DNA of 64,000 nucleotides from Candidatus Phyllobacterium onerii (GCF_028331445.1 NZ_JAQMHX010000003.1:1-64000), one strand, 5' to 3'; shown: positions 19,226 through 29,313, counted from the first letter of the stretch. Numbers and translations: made by a program. Notes: generated by a model not told the origin, from the sequence alone.

Positions 19226-20605
19226 TTAACCGTTGACGGCCATTTTCTGTGGATGGCTGTCGCGCTCTTTCTTCAGAAGTTCCGCAACCAGAAACGCCAA
19301 TTCCAGAGCCTGATCGGCATTGAGGCGCGGGTCGCAGTGGGTGTGGTAGCGATCCTGCAGATCTTCCGCCAGAACCGCCCGCGCACCGCCGGTGCATTCC
19401 GTGACGTTATTGCCCGTCATCTCGATGTGGATACCGCCCGGATAGGTTCCTTCGGCATGATGCACTCCAAAGAAGGTCTCGACTTCCTTCAGAATACGGT
19501 CGAATGGCCGTGTTTTGTAGCCATTGGCGGTGATGGTATTGCCATGCATGGGATCACAGGACCACACGACCTCACGACCCTCTTGTCGCACCGCACGAAT
19601 GAGCTTCGGCAGGTGGTCGGCAACCTTGTCATGGCCGAAGCGGGCGATCAATGTCAGGCGGCCGGGCTCATTCGCAGGATTGAGCAGATCGATCAGTCGC
19701 AGCAGATCATCAGCTTCCAGTGACGGACCGCATTTCAGACCAAGCGGGTTTTTGATGCCACGGCAGTATTCCACATGGGCATGATCCGCCTGACGCGTAC
19801 GGTCACCAACCCAGATCATATGGCCAGACGTCGCATACCAGTCGCCAGACGTCGAATCGACGCGGGTCAGTGCTTCCTCATAGCCAAGAAGCAGGGCTTC
19901 GTGACTTGTGTAGAAATCCGTCTCGCGCAACTGGGCATTTGTTTCCGCGGTAATGCCAACTGCACGCATGAAGTCGACGGTCTCGGAGATGCGACGTGCT
20001 AGCTGGCCATAGCGCTCGCCTTGCGGGCTATCGGCAACGAAACCCATCATCCACTGATTGACGTTCTCCAGATTGGCATAACCACCCTGGGCGAAAGCGC
20101 GCAGAAGATTGAGCGTCGCAGCGGATTGGCGGTAAGCCATTTCCTGACGAGCCGGATCCGGGGTGCGCGACTGTTCGGTGAACTCGGTACCATTGATAAT
20201 GTCGCCGCGATAGATCGGGAGCTCGATGCCGTTTTTGGTTTCGGTGTCGGAGGTACGAGGCTTGGCGAACTGACCAGCGATCCGGCCAACCTTGACGATA
20301 GGCTGAGAAGCACCAAAGGTCAGCACGACGGCCATCTGAAGGAAGACGCGGAAGAAATCTCGAATATTATCCGCACCATGTTCGGCAAAGCTCTCGGCGC
20401 AATCGCCGCCCTGCAGAAGGAAGCTTTCACCCCTGGAAACAGCCGCAAGCTGCTTCTTGAGCTTGCGTGCCTCACCTGCAAAAACCAACGGCGGATAAGT
20501 CCGAAGACGGGCCTCGACATCGCTCACAGCCTGAGCGTCCGGATAATAAGGCACCTGCTTGATAGGTTTGCCTCTCCAGGAAGTCGGTGTCCAGTTCTTG
20601 GTCAT
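19226..20605 (-). CDS. aroG: 3-deoxy-7-phosphoheptulonate synthase, class II
   Basis: A 459-residue plant-type (class II) DAHP synthase, the first step of the shikimate pathway (phosphoenolpyruvate plus erythrose 4-phosphate). Class II hallmarks include [26 protein letters not shown] and SCDPMHGNT. The length matches the class. It is monocistronic between the terminator at 19179 and the leader at 20606. A small nested inverted repeat lies in the leader. Confidence 0.96.
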   Translation of the reverse strand: MTKNWTPTSWRGKPIKQVPYYPDAQAVSDVEARLRTYPPLVFAGEARKLKKQLAAVSRGESFLLQGGDCAESFAEHGADNIRDFFRVFLQMAVVLTFGASQPIVKVGRIAGQFAKPRTSDTETKNGIELPIYRGDIINGTEFTEQSRTPDPARQEMAYRQSAATLNLLRAFAQGGYANLENVNQWMMGFVADSPQGERYGQLARRISETVDFMRAVGITAETNAQLRETDFYTSHEALLLGYEEALTRVDSTSGDWYATSGHMIWVGDRTRQADHAHVEYCRGIKNPLGLKCGPSLEADDLLRLIDLLNPANEPGRLTLIARFGHDKVADHLPKLIRAVRQEGREVVWSCDPMHGNTITANGYKTRPFDRILKEVETFFGVHHAEGTYPGGIHIEMTGNNVTECTGGARAVLAEDLQDRYHTHCDPRLNADQALELAFLVAELLKKERDSHPQKMAVNG

Positions 20606-20650
20606 TATTGCACCTGTTACTTGCTTTCCACATTGGTAGCGATTGTTTGA

Positions 20651-20687
20651 GACTATCCGGTCCAGACCGGAAGGCGCTCATATAGTC
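20651..20687 (-). promoter_or_regulatory. Nested inverted repeat in the aroG leader
   Basis: An outer GACTAT/ATAGTC pair encloses a CCGGT/ACCGG hairpin, 46-82 bp before the aroG start. It could be an operator or leader hairpin; no peptide-type attenuator was seen. The function is unproven. Confidence 0.3.
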
Positions 20688-20789
20688 CAATTATGTGGGA
20701 TATACCAGTCCTGTTGGCGGCCAGCGGGGCTGATCTCACTACGGCGCCGCAGGCGGATTAATTTGGACATTATAATTGAGCAGCGAGAC

Positions 20790-21458
20790 TTACTTTGCGT
20801 CAGCGGCAGCCGCTTCATCGATGTCCTGAGGATCGGCAAAGTTCGCACCGATTTCCTCGAGCAGCCTATCAAACATGTCGATTTCTTTGTCGCTGAGCTT
20901 GACGGCGCGCGGATAGGCCGGCGACGGGCGGTCCCTGTAAATCGGTGTGTTGAAATATTCCGTTTTGAGAACGAAACGACGAAGTCCTTCCTCACCGTGC
21001 TCGACCAGAAAACCCTGCATGACCGCATCCAGATAGGATTGCAGGATCATCGGCGGTTGCGGATGAACTGGTACATATTGGTGCGCCTCATAGACGAAGA
21101 TTGGGATGCCATCGGGAAAAGGCATTACAATCTCGATTTGTTCGGGCAGGACGCTGCGGCGGTCGTAATTTTCCTCGCGCAAATCGACGGCTGGAAGGTT
21201 TTCCAGATAATCGAAAACAAGCAGACCATCCACGCTGGAATTTTCGTCGCGACGAACAGACAATAGAGCGGCGTGAAGTCCGGCTTCGCGAGGACTTGCG
21301 CGCCACAATCTCCGCCAGCCATGAAGTTTTGCGGGCATGGCGTGAACGATATTGGTTCGCAACGTATGGCGGTTTACCAGCGAGCCATAACCGAAATAAG
21401 CGACAAGTTTGCCGCTCTTCGCCAGGACTTCAATTTCACCCATCGATACGTTCGCCAT
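20790..21458 (-). CDS. Gamma-glutamylcyclotransferase family protein
   Basis: A 222-residue protein with the N-terminal YFGYGSLVN substrate-binding loop of the AIG2/GGCT fold and a later YEAHQYVPV stretch. Family members release 5-oxoproline from gamma-glutamyl peptides, including glutathione in some cases. Its start lies 23 bp inside the 3' end of gor (or 8 bp if the ATG at 21443 is used), so it is translated with glutathione reductase. The acidic Ala/Asp tail is probably disordered. The glutathione link is context based. Confidence 0.78.
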   Translation of the reverse strand: MANVSMGEIEVLAKSGKLVAYFGYGSLVNRHTLRTNIVHAMPAKLHGWRRLWRASPREAGLHAALLSVRRDENSSVDGLLVFDYLENLPAVDLREENYDRRSVLPEQIEIVMPFPDGIPIFVYEAHQYVPVHPQPPMILQSYLDAVMQGFLVEHGEEGLRRFVLKTEYFNTPIYRDRPSPAYPRAVKLSDKEIDMFDRLLEEIGANFADPQDIDEAAAADAK

Positions 21459-22830
21459 TCACCAATCTATAGCTTGGTTTATACATGGTCACCAGCTCTT
21501 CTGAAGCTGTAGGATGTACTGCCATTGTGCGGTCGAAATCATCCTTGGAGCAGCCGGCTTTGATCGGAATGGCCAAAAGTTGAGCCATTTCACCCGCATC
21601 GGGCCCCAAGATATGCGCACCGATAACCTTCCTGCTGCCGGCATCGACAATCAGCTTGGTCAGCATTTTGTCCTTGGCGCCGGATAGCGTATTGCGCATC
21701 GGGCGGAAAAGAGCACGGTACACCTCGATCTCCCTGAACTCCTTTGCCGCCTCTTCTTCGGTCAATCCCACAGTACCGATTTCGGGTTGAGAGAAAACCG
21801 CAGTCGCGATCTGACGGTGGTCAGGTTTGGTCGGATTGTTCTTGAACGCTGTCTCGATAAAGCACATGGCCTCATGAATGGCGACCGGCGTCAGCTGAAC
21901 ACGATTGGTCACGTCGCCTACAGCCCAGATGTTCGCCTTGCTTGTGCGCGAGTACTCATCCACCTTGATTGCGCCAAGTTCGTCGAGTTCGACACCCGCC
22001 ACTTCCAGGCCCAGCGATTTCGTGTTCGGTGCCCGGCCAATGGCCAGCATGACCTGATCCGCAACAAGCTCATCGCCCGAATAAAGGCGTACACCCAGCC
22101 TCCCGTCAGGCTGGCGCTTCACTTCCTCGATGACTTCCACGCAACGGACGTGGATACCTTTGGCAACCATAGCCGCGTGCAGTAACTGCCGCAGATCGTG
22201 GTCAAAGCGCGACAGGATTTCCTTGCCGCGGTAGATCAACGTCGTTTCGACGCCGAGACCATGGAAGATATTGGCGAACTCAACTGCGATGTAGCCACCG
22301 CCTTCGATAATGACGGCCTTTGGCAATTGTTCTAGATGGAATGTCTCGTTGGAGCTGATGCACAATTCGTGTCCCGGTAAAGCCGGATGCGGGTTGGGAT
22401 GCCCGCCTGTGGCGATAAGGATCTGATCAGCCGTCACCCGCTTGCCAGTCTTGAGAATTTCGATGGTGTGATCGTCGACAAGCACCGCACGGCTGTCGAA
22501 AATCTCGACGTCCGAATTGTCGAGCCCCTGCCGGTAAAGGCCCTCTAGCCGCCCGATCTCCCGATCCTTGTTCGCAACCAGCGTCGGCCAATCGAACCTG
22601 GTTTCTCCGACGCTCCAGCCATAACCGGCCGCAGCCTCGAAATGTTCGGAAAACTGCGACGCGTAGACAAAAAGCTTTTTCGGCACGCAGCCACGGATGA
22701 CACAGGTGCCACCCATGCGGTATTCTTCGGCGAGCCCGACTTTCTTGCCCATGGCGCCGGTAAGCCTTCCGGCCCGTACACCGCCCGACCCTCCCCCAAT
22801 GACGAAAAGGTCATAATCATAGCTTGGCAT
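21436..22830 (-). CDS. gor: Glutathione-disulfide reductase
   Basis: A 464-residue flavoprotein that reduces oxidised glutathione with NADPH. The FAD site GGGSGGVRAGR, redox-active disulfide motif CVIRGCVPKK, NADPH-site GGGYIAVEFA and C-terminal catalytic HPTASEE are all present. The usual motif reads CVNVGC; here the spacing is intact and only the intervening residues differ. gor overlaps the downstream cyclotransferase gene and lies after the terminator that ends the DUF2059 gene. Confidence 0.95.
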   Translation of the reverse strand: MPSYDYDLFVIGGGSGGVRAGRLTGAMGKKVGLAEEYRMGGTCVIRGCVPKKLFVYASQFSEHFEAAAGYGWSVGETRFDWPTLVANKDREIGRLEGLYRQGLDNSDVEIFDSRAVLVDDHTIEILKTGKRVTADQILIATGGHPNPHPALPGHELCISSNETFHLEQLPKAVIIEGGGYIAVEFANIFHGLGVETTLIYRGKEILSRFDHDLRQLLHAAMVAKGIHVRCVEVIEEVKRQPDGRLGVRLYSGDELVADQVMLAIGRAPNTKSLGLEVAGVELDELGAIKVDEYSRTSKANIWAVGDVTNRVQLTPVAIHEAMCFIETAFKNNPTKPDHRQIATAVFSQPEIGTVGLTEEEAAKEFREIEVYRALFRPMRNTLSGAKDKMLTKLIVDAGSRKVIGAHILGPDAGEMAQLLAIPIKAGCSKDDFDRTMAVHPTASEELVTMYKPSYRLVNGERIDG

Positions 22831-22899
22831 GGTGCAAAAACTCCGAATCTGATGAGCAGCGCTTATATGGGTTGTATCTTGGCCACTTAAAAGAACAAA

Positions 22900-22918
22900 G
22901 CCCGGCTAACTGCCGGGC
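22900..22918 (-). terminator. Rho-independent terminator after the DUF2059 gene
   Basis: A 7-bp GC stem (GCCCGGC, 5-nt loop) followed on the minus strand by TTTGTTCTTTT, 28 bp after the stop of the DUF2059 gene and ahead of gor. Confidence 0.85.
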
Positions 22919-22945
22919 CTTGCATAATGTCGATCGAAAGTATCC

Positions 22946-23524
22946 TTAAGGCTTCTTTGGTTGAGCTGGCGCGGGCGTCGCCGGAGCTTGGGCAGGCGCG
23001 GTTGCAGCCGCTGCCGCAACAACCTTTTCTGCGACGGCCTGGGCAAGATCGCGAGCGATGCCGCGCTGCCAGATGCCAGCGGCCTTCATTACCTCGCGCG
23101 TAACGATCGGACCTTCCGACAAAAGCTTCTTGCCAGCTTCGGAATTATAAAACCCAGTGATTGCGTTCAGCTCTTCTTCACTGAACGACACTGCATAGGC
23201 GCGGGCAGCTTCATTTTCGAGATCCGCACGACGTGCCGCAAGCGCGAGGGCCTGTTCGTCGACGGCTGCGCCGATGATGGACTCAAGGTTAGGATCCTTC
23301 TGGATCAACTCACCCTTAAGCTGCTGCGCAACGCCAGGCAGGATCGAGTCGAATTGATCCGTTGCCTTGATTGCGGAAATAGCAGCCCGGGCGGCAGCCA
23401 GATGCGACGGGGTGATGTTATTGTTGGTGTTCGTATCCTGCGCCTGAGCGGCGCTGAAACCGCCAAGCATGATTACGACGGCCAAAGGTGCAATCAAGCG
23501 GCGGAAGCCAGTTGCTCGGTTCAT
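22946..23524 (-). CDS. DUF2059 domain-containing exported protein
   Basis: About 192 residues from the ATG at 23524, which has GGAG 9-12 nt upstream; the frame also runs to 23566. A signal peptide ends near SAAQAQ. The DUF2059 core contains the conserved FYNSEAGKKLLSEGP-type region near residues 105-120. The last 30 residues are an Ala/Pro repeat. Function is unknown; the family is periplasmic and common in rhizobia next to rpiA and gor, as here. Confidence 0.82.
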   Translation of the reverse strand: MNRATGFRRLIAPLAVVIMLGGFSAAQAQDTNTNNNITPSHLAAARAAISAIKATDQFDSILPGVAQQLKGELIQKDPNLESIIGAAVDEQALALAARRADLENEAARAYAVSFSEEELNAITGFYNSEAGKKLLSEGPIVTREVMKAAGIWQRGIARDLAQAVAEKVVAAAAATAPAQAPATPAPAQPKKP

Positions 23525-23603
23525 GAATTTATCGCTCCGTTTTCGACGTTGTCGCGCATAACCCAAAAATCATCCTTGATTTTCAGAAGGCTTTGCGCAG
23601 GAT

Positions 23604-24314
23604 TCAAAGTGCGTCTGCTTCACTGCTCCGCAGTGTTCTGACACCGTCAGCACCGGCCAAAATGGCCACGCGCGCCAGCCCCAGAAAAAGTCCATGCTCC
23701 ACCACGCCGGGTATGGCGTGCAGAGCGTTCGATAAAGCTCTTGTATCCGGAATGCGGCCAAAAGATGCATCCAGGATCAAATGCCCGCCGTCTGTAACAA
23801 ATGCTTCGTCTCCCGTCATCCTCAATGTAACAGGACCTGAAAGTCCAAGCCTGCGAGAGGCTTGCTCGACGGCGAGTTTCGTGGCTGCAAGCCCAAAACG
23901 ATTGACTTCGATAGGCAAGGGAAAGGCGCCCAGCATATTCACCAGCTTCGATTCGTCTGCAATCACGATCATTTCACTCGAAGCGGCCGCGACGATCTTT
24001 TCCCGCAGCAAGGCGCCGCCGCCGCCCTTGATCAATGTGAGGTCAGAGTCGACCTCGTCGGCGCCGTCGATCGTAAGATCCAGCTGCGGTGTTTCTTCGA
24101 GAGTGCTGAGCTTGACACCGAGCTCGCGGCAGAGAGCCGCAGTGCGTTGCGATGTGGGTACGCCAATAACGTTCATTCCAGACGCGACCTTGTCCGCCAG
24201 GAGCCGCACGAACTCCTCAGCAGTCGAGCCTGTTCCGATTCCAAGGCGCATGCCATCCTTGACGTAGGTCAGGGCCTCCGCAGCCGCTTTGATCTTCAGC
24301 GATTTGGCATCCAT
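23604..24314 (-). CDS. rpiA: Ribose-5-phosphate isomerase A
   Basis: A 236-residue cytosolic enzyme interconverting ribose 5-phosphate and ribulose 5-phosphate in the pentose phosphate pathway. Substrate-binding motifs [36 protein letters not shown] (positions about 84-107, including catalytic Asp and Glu/Lys residues) are intact. It is followed after 79 bp by the DUF2059 gene. Confidence 0.95.
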   Translation of the reverse strand: MDAKSLKIKAAAEALTYVKDGMRLGIGTGSTAEEFVRLLADKVASGMNVIGVPTSQRTAALCRELGVKLSTLEETPQLDLTIDGADEVDSDLTLIKGGGGALLREKIVAAASSEMIVIADESKLVNMLGAFPLPIEVNRFGLAATKLAVEQASRRLGLSGPVTLRMTGDEAFVTDGGHLILDASFGRIPDTRALSNALHAIPGVVEHGLFLGLARVAILAGADGVRTLRSSEADAL

Positions 24315-24514
24315 GGTGGTGCGCCCTCTTGTAGCTTTGACTTGCCGTTTCTTTGAGTCGACACTGGCTGCTCCCTACCACGTCAGGCGACCGGGTCAAG
24401 GCTCGGAACTTGATTTTGAACCCACCTTATACTTCAGTGTGGGAAGGTCACCTCACGAAACCAGCAGTTCTGCTGCTGTTTTCGCCATCGGCTACGGATG
24501 CCACAGGAACATAA

Positions 24515-25198
24515 ATGTCCAAACCCATTGTCGTATTTGATCTTGACGGAACTCTGGTCGATACCGCCCCCGACCTGCTCGATAGTCTCAACCATTGCCT
24601 TGATGAAGCAGGCCTGCAAAAGGTCGATCCGGTCACGTTGCGCCGTTATGTCGGACAAGGTGGACGGGTGATGATTGAACGAGCATTCGAAGCACAGCAA
24701 AAGCTGCTGAGCCCAGAACAACTTGACTGGCTGGTCGGTATCTTCATCGAACATTACGGTGCCAACATGCCCGGACACTCCGCGCTCTATGAAGGCGCCG
24801 AACAGGCAATGGAAGACTTGTCGAGCGCCGGCTATCTGCTGGCGGTCTGCACCAACAAGTTTGAAGGCCTATCCGTCAACCTCCTGGCCGGTCTTGGTCA
24901 ATCATCGCGATTCAGTGCGATTTGCGGTGCCGATACCTTCGCCTTCCGAAAGCCTGACCCGCGCCATCTGGTTGAAACCATCCGCAAGGCTGGCGGCGAT
25001 CGCGAGCGCGCTGTGATGATCGGTGACAGCCAAACGGATATCAACACGGCAAAGGCCGCAGGAATTCCTGTGATTGCAGTGGATTTCGGCTACTCGGATC
25101 TACCGGTTGCAACCTATGAGCCGAGCCGGGTCATCTCACACTATCGTGAGTTGAAGGTAAAGCTTGCAGACGATTTGATAGGTGCAGTTAACGCTTGA
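24515..25198 (+). CDS. gph: Phosphoglycolate phosphatase (HAD family)
   Basis: A 227-residue HAD hydrolase. The nucleophile motif FDLDGTLVDTAPDL, the CTNK motif II and the DSQTD motif IV are visible; a cap of about 70 residues lies between. Phosphoglycolate arises from DNA 3'-end repair and oxygenase activity. AGGAA precedes the ATG at normal spacing. HAD substrate calls rest on family resemblance. Its 5' flank is shared with the divergent rpiA. Confidence 0.88.
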   Translation: MSKPIVVFDLDGTLVDTAPDLLDSLNHCLDEAGLQKVDPVTLRRYVGQGGRVMIERAFEAQQKLLSPEQLDWLVGIFIEHYGANMPGHSALYEGAEQAMEDLSSAGYLLAVCTNKFEGLSVNLLAGLGQSSRFSAICGADTFAFRKPDPRHLVETIRKAGGDRERAVMIGDSQTDINTAKAAGIPVIAVDFGYSDLPVATYEPSRVISHYRELKVKLADDLIGAVNA

Positions 25199-25335
25199 AC
25201 CGTCTGAATTGGAACGATTTTTTTATCCGAACGTTAACCAGCTGCAGATGTTGGGCTCAGGATTAGCCTTCCATCCGAGGTTTTTTTGCTCTTACATTGA
25301 AGACGGGCGCAGTCCCGGGATTTCAGGAGGAAAAA

Positions 25336-25824
25336 TTGAGGAAACTAACTTCAATACTTGCCGCACTTGCGATGTCGGCGGGGCTGATTTCGGTTGGCCC
25401 GATGCCCGCCTTTTCGGCGCCGCTTGCGCCGTTGAGTATCGAAACCACGAGCGCCAACATCGAGCAAGTTCAATACCGGCGGCATTATCGCGGTGGCCGA
25501 AACTGGAACGGTAATCGTTACTATCGTGGAGACCGCTATTATCGCGGCGGCCGCTACTATGGTGGCAACCGGTATTGGTACAGAGGACACCGCGGATACA
25601 ATTACTATCGTCCGGGCTATCGATATTATAACGGAGCCTGGTTCCCACTGGCCGCCTTTGGTACCGGTGTGATAGTGGGTAACGCTATTGCGCCTCGCCC
25701 GGTCTATCGCGCCGGCAGTGCGCATACGCAGTGGTGCTACAACCGCTATCGATCGTACAGGGCCTATGACAATACATATCAGCCCAACAACGGCCCCCGT
25801 CGCCAATGCGTATCGCCGTACTGA
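25336..25824 (+). CDS. BA14K family exported protein
   Basis: About 162 residues. The start is taken as the TTG at 25336, because AGGAGG ends 5 nt before it and a signal peptide follows at once ([20 protein letters not shown]); no ATG gives this arrangement. The middle is a Tyr/Arg/Gly-rich stretch of RGGRYY-like repeats (about residues 45-95). The end carries the BA14K motif [19 protein letters not shown], first known from the Brucella immunoreactive 14-kDa protein, which has lectin-like activity. It is expected in the periplasm or cell surface. A strong terminator follows. Confidence 0.85.
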   Translation: MRKLTSILAALAMSAGLISVGPMPAFSAPLAPLSIETTSANIEQVQYRRHYRGGRNWNGNRYYRGDRYYRGGRYYGGNRYWYRGHRGYNYYRPGYRYYNGAWFPLAAFGTGVIVGNAIAPRPVYRAGSAHTQWCYNRYRSYRAYDNTYQPNNGPRRQCVSPY

Positions 25825-25843
25825 GCCTGACGACATGATTCCA

Positions 25844-25883
25844 GGGCCCGTTTACCAGTGGTAGGCGGGCTCTTTTTATTTTT
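25844..25883 (+). terminator. Rho-independent terminator after the BA14K gene
   Basis: A 13-bp stem with a 3-nt loop (25844-25872, a few G-T pairs) followed by TTTTTATTTTT. Confidence 0.9.
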
Positions 25884-26056
25884 GAAAATAGCAAACACGA
25901 GCTCACGCATTAGACGAAAATCGCATTGCGCCTGCCTCAAACGCTCTGTAGTTGCCTAATTTTTGAGCCGTGCTTCCGGAGTCATTCCTCAACAATGGAA
26001 TGTGCTTGCATTTTCTGCTGAACCCGCTTGAATACGGTTATATGAAGGGGGTTTGA

Positions 26057-27469
26057 GTGAAGCCATTTGATGAGATGATCAAAACAGGCGGAGAAGTGCG
26101 CCCGCCATATGAACAGCTAAAATGCTGGCTCGATACGCAGAATCCCGAGCGGTTGGCTCAAAAGTCGCTTGATGCCGAGAACGTTTTTCGCAAGACCGGG
26201 ATCACATTTGCAGTCTACGGCGACGAGGAAGCCGCCGAACGCCTCATCCCATTCGATATCATCCCCCGCATCATCACCGGCAATGAATGGCGCCGCCTGT
26301 CGCAGGGCATCGAGCAGCGTGTCATGGCGCTCAACGCGTTTCTTGATGATATCTATCATCGCCAGGAGATCATCCGCGCCGGCCGCATTCCACGTGAACT
26401 TTTCACCCACAACGATGCCTATCTGCCGGAAATGGTCGGGTTTAGACCACCGGGAAACGTCTACACGCATATCATCGGCGTTGATATCGTAAGGACGGAA
26501 GAGAACCAGTTCTACGTTCTGGAAGACAATGCGCGCACACCTTCCGGCGTTTCCTACATGCTGGAAAACCGCGAAACGATGATGCAGCTCTTTCCGGAAC
26601 TGTTCCAGCAGATCAAGGTGCGTCCCGTCGAGACATATCCCAAGCTGCTACGGCAATCATTGGCGGCGGTTGCTCCACCCGGCTGCAAGGGGACGCCCAC
26701 CATCGCGGTGCTGACGCCAGGAATCTACAACTCCGCCTACTTCGAACACGCCTTTCTCGCCGATCAGATGGGCGTCGAACTCGTCGAGGGGAGCGATCTC
26801 AAGATCGAGAACGGTAAGGTCGTCATGCGGACGACAGAAGGCAACCGCGCCATCGATGTGCTCTACCGGCGAGTCGACGACTCTTTCCTTGATCCCCTCA
26901 CCTTCCGCCGCGATTCAGCGCTCGGCGTTGCCGGGATCATGGATGTCTATCGTTCGGGGAACATCACTATTGCCAACGCGCCCGGCACCGGGATCGCCGA
27001 CGACAAGGCGCTCTATTCCTATATGCCTGAGATCGTTGAATTCTACACCGGACGCAAGGCGATTTTGGAAAATGTACCCACGCATCGCTGCTCGGAACCG
27101 GACACGCTCAAATATGTGCTCGAAAACCTCTCTGATCTCGTGGTCAAGGAGGTGCACGGCTCCGGCGGATACGGGATGCTGGTCGGTCCGGCGGCTTCCA
27201 AGAAGGAATGCGAAGCCTTCGCTCTTAAACTGAAGGCCAACCCGAAAAATTACATTGCACAACCAACGCTCGCGCTTTCGACAACCCCGATCATGACCGA
27301 AAAAGGTTTGGCGCCGCGTCATGTGGATCTGCGGCCATTCGTGCTCGTGTCTGACCGCATACGCATCACACCTGGCGGTCTGACGCGTGTCGCATTGAAA
27401 GAAGGCTCGCTCGTGGTCAATTCGAGTCAAGGTGGGGGTACGAAGGATACCTGGGTGCTGGACGACTAG
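26057..27469 (+). CDS. Circularly permuted ATP-grasp protein (Anbu cluster)
   Basis: A 470-residue protein of the COG2308 type. GTG at 26057 is the start, with AAGGGGG 5 nt upstream. The conserved LEDNARTPSGVSYMLENR stretch (about residue 156-173) and the C-terminal RITPGGLTRVA..GSLVVNSSQGGG region mark the circularly permuted ATP-grasp family. ATP-grasp enzymes join a carboxylate to an amine; these are predicted peptide amide ligases, but no substrate is known. It opens a four-gene cluster with alpha-E, transglutaminase and Anbu genes on the same strand. Confidence 0.92.
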   Translation: MKPFDEMIKTGGEVRPPYEQLKCWLDTQNPERLAQKSLDAENVFRKTGITFAVYGDEEAAERLIPFDIIPRIITGNEWRRLSQGIEQRVMALNAFLDDIYHRQEIIRAGRIPRELFTHNDAYLPEMVGFRPPGNVYTHIIGVDIVRTEENQFYVLEDNARTPSGVSYMLENRETMMQLFPELFQQIKVRPVETYPKLLRQSLAAVAPPGCKGTPTIAVLTPGIYNSAYFEHAFLADQMGVELVEGSDLKIENGKVVMRTTEGNRAIDVLYRRVDDSFLDPLTFRRDSALGVAGIMDVYRSGNITIANAPGTGIADDKALYSYMPEIVEFYTGRKAILENVPTHRCSEPDTLKYVLENLSDLVVKEVHGSGGYGMLVGPAASKKECEAFALKLKANPKNYIAQPTLALSTTPIMTEKGLAPRHVDLRPFVLVSDRIRITPGGLTRVALKEGSLVVNSSQGGGTKDTWVLDD

Positions 27470-27538
27470 ACTTGTTCTGAGGGGAATTAAGAATCGCTCA
27501 AGACGGTTCCAGAACTACAAAGAGGATACCACTAGAAA

Positions 27539-28480
27539 ATGCTTCTTGGCCGCACCGCAAATGGTCTCTACTGGATGTTCCGTTATATTGAGCGGGCAGA
27601 GAATATGGCACGGCTCATCGATGCCGGACTGCGAATGGCACTGACGAAAACGTCCGACGCCCCAGAGGAATGGTCCTCCGTGTTGATGAGCGCGGGAGTA
27701 AAGATCGGCTATGACAGCAAATACAAGGAGTACAATGCGAGCCTTGTCTCCGATTTCCTGTTGCGTGATCTAAGCAATCCCTCGAGCGTCATGGCTTGTG
27801 TAGAAACCGCGCGATCCAACGCACGCATGGTGCGCACTGCGCTTACGCGTGAGGCTTGGGAAAGCGTCAACGAGACCTGGATGGTGCTCAAATCGACACT
27901 GGCTTCAATCATCCCCGAAACCGACCTTCCACGCGTTCTCGATCAGATCAAGCGCGAAACTGCGATTATCCGCGGTGCTTTTCATGGAACGATGCTGCGC
28001 AACGAAATTTTCAATTTCGCACGCATCGGCACTTTCATCGAGCGGGCGGATAACACCGCGCGCATTCTAGACGTCAAATATTACGTGCTGCTTCCCTCGA
28101 TTTCATATGTTGGAACGACCCTCGACAACTTCCAATGGGAATCTATCCTGCGATCCGTCTCCGCGCACCGCTCTTATCGCTGGGTTTATGATGTCGAATA
28201 CAATCCGGTGAACATTGCGGATTATCTGATCTTGAATTCACGCATGCCCCGGTCCCTGAACTTCTGCTACTCCAATATCGTGGATAATCTGAAATACCTT
28301 GCCCTCGACTACGGCAAGCGGCACGAATGCCATGACATGTCCGAGGGTATTATGACCCGGCTAGAGAACAATGAGATCCGCACCATTTTTGACAATGGGT
28401 TACACGAATTCCTGAGCGATCTCATTTATCAAACGAACAGCTTGAGCAGCAAGATTGCTCACGCCTACAATTTCGATTGA
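27539..28480 (+). CDS. Alpha-E domain protein (Anbu cluster)
   Basis: A 313-residue, almost wholly alpha-helical protein of the DUF403/COG2307 family. The start carries the hallmark LLGRTANGLYWMFRYIERAEN, and a related repeat, IGTFIERADNTARILD, occurs near residue 163, so the protein may be an internal duplication. Alpha-E proteins are almost always encoded next to circularly permuted ATP-grasp genes, sometimes fused to them. Biochemical function is not known. It lies 69 bp after the ATP-grasp gene and just before the transglutaminase start. Confidence 0.92.
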   Translation: MLLGRTANGLYWMFRYIERAENMARLIDAGLRMALTKTSDAPEEWSSVLMSAGVKIGYDSKYKEYNASLVSDFLLRDLSNPSSVMACVETARSNARMVRTALTREAWESVNETWMVLKSTLASIIPETDLPRVLDQIKRETAIIRGAFHGTMLRNEIFNFARIGTFIERADNTARILDVKYYVLLPSISYVGTTLDNFQWESILRSVSAHRSYRWVYDVEYNPVNIADYLILNSRMPRSLNFCYSNIVDNLKYLALDYGKRHECHDMSEGIMTRLENNEIRTIFDNGLHEFLSDLIYQTNSLSSKIAHAYNFD

Positions 28481-28485
28481 AGATC

Positions 28486-29283
28486 ATGCTTTTGAACATC
28501 CAGCACAATTCCCGCTATCGATACGACGCCCCGGTTCATTATTCGGTGCTGCGGTTGCGTATGCATCCGCAGAGCAGTCCGGGCCAGAAAGTCATCGACT
28601 GGGCACTCAAGATAGAGGGCGCGACCCAGGAAGCGAACTACCGTGACGGCTATGGCAATCGCACCATGCTGATACGGCTTGATCGCGACATCAAGGAACT
28701 CGTCATACGCGCTGAAGGCCAGGTCGAAACAGAGGATCGTACAGGCGTTCTCGGCAAGGTCTATAATTTCATGCCGATATGGCTCTACGAACGTGAAACG
28801 GACCTGACCAAACCGGGTGAGTCGATCCGCGAATTGGCAGCAAGCTTGCCGGCCAAGAGCGACAAACTGGCAATCATGCACGAACTGATGGCACTGTTGC
28901 ATCAGAAAATGGCCTATACACCAGGCACTACCAACATCAACACGACAGCCGAGGAGGCCCTGCTCAACGGAAGCGGTGTCTGCCAGGATCATACCCATGT
29001 CTTCATTTCTACCGCGCGCCTGCTCAATATTCCTGCCCGCTACGTGTCTGGCTATCTCATGCTCAACAACACGATCGAACAGACGGCGAGCCACGCGTGG
29101 GCAGAGGCTCACATAGAAGGACTGGGCTGGGTGGGATTCGACGCGGCCAACGATATTTGTCCGAATGAAACCTATGTGCGTCTGGCTTGCGGCCTCGATT
29201 ACCGCGAAGCGGCCCCAGTTTCCGGTATACGCTTTGGACCGGGCATTGAATCACTTGCCGTAGAGGTCAATGTAGAGCAGTAA
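28486..29283 (+). CDS. Transglutaminase-like cysteine protein (Anbu cluster)
   Basis: About 265 residues from the ATG at 28486; a TTG at 28477 overlapping the alpha-E stop is also possible. An N-terminal bacterial transglutaminase-like beta domain (about 1-85) precedes the papain-fold core (about 150-230). The triad is visible: Cys in GSGVCQDHTH, His in SHAWAEAH, Asp in GFDAAND. Such enzymes may cleave or transfer peptide amides. No signal peptide is seen, so a cytosolic place with the other Anbu cluster members is likely. Confidence 0.9.
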   Translation: MLLNIQHNSRYRYDAPVHYSVLRLRMHPQSSPGQKVIDWALKIEGATQEANYRDGYGNRTMLIRLDRDIKELVIRAEGQVETEDRTGVLGKVYNFMPIWLYERETDLTKPGESIRELAASLPAKSDKLAIMHELMALLHQKMAYTPGTTNINTTAEEALLNGSGVCQDHTHVFISTARLLNIPARYVSGYLMLNNTIEQTASHAWAEAHIEGLGWVGFDAANDICPNETYVRLACGLDYREAAPVSGIRFGPGIESLAVEVNVEQ

Positions 29284-29313
29284 TCGCTCTGCTATCGGGA
29301 TTCGGGATTCGCT

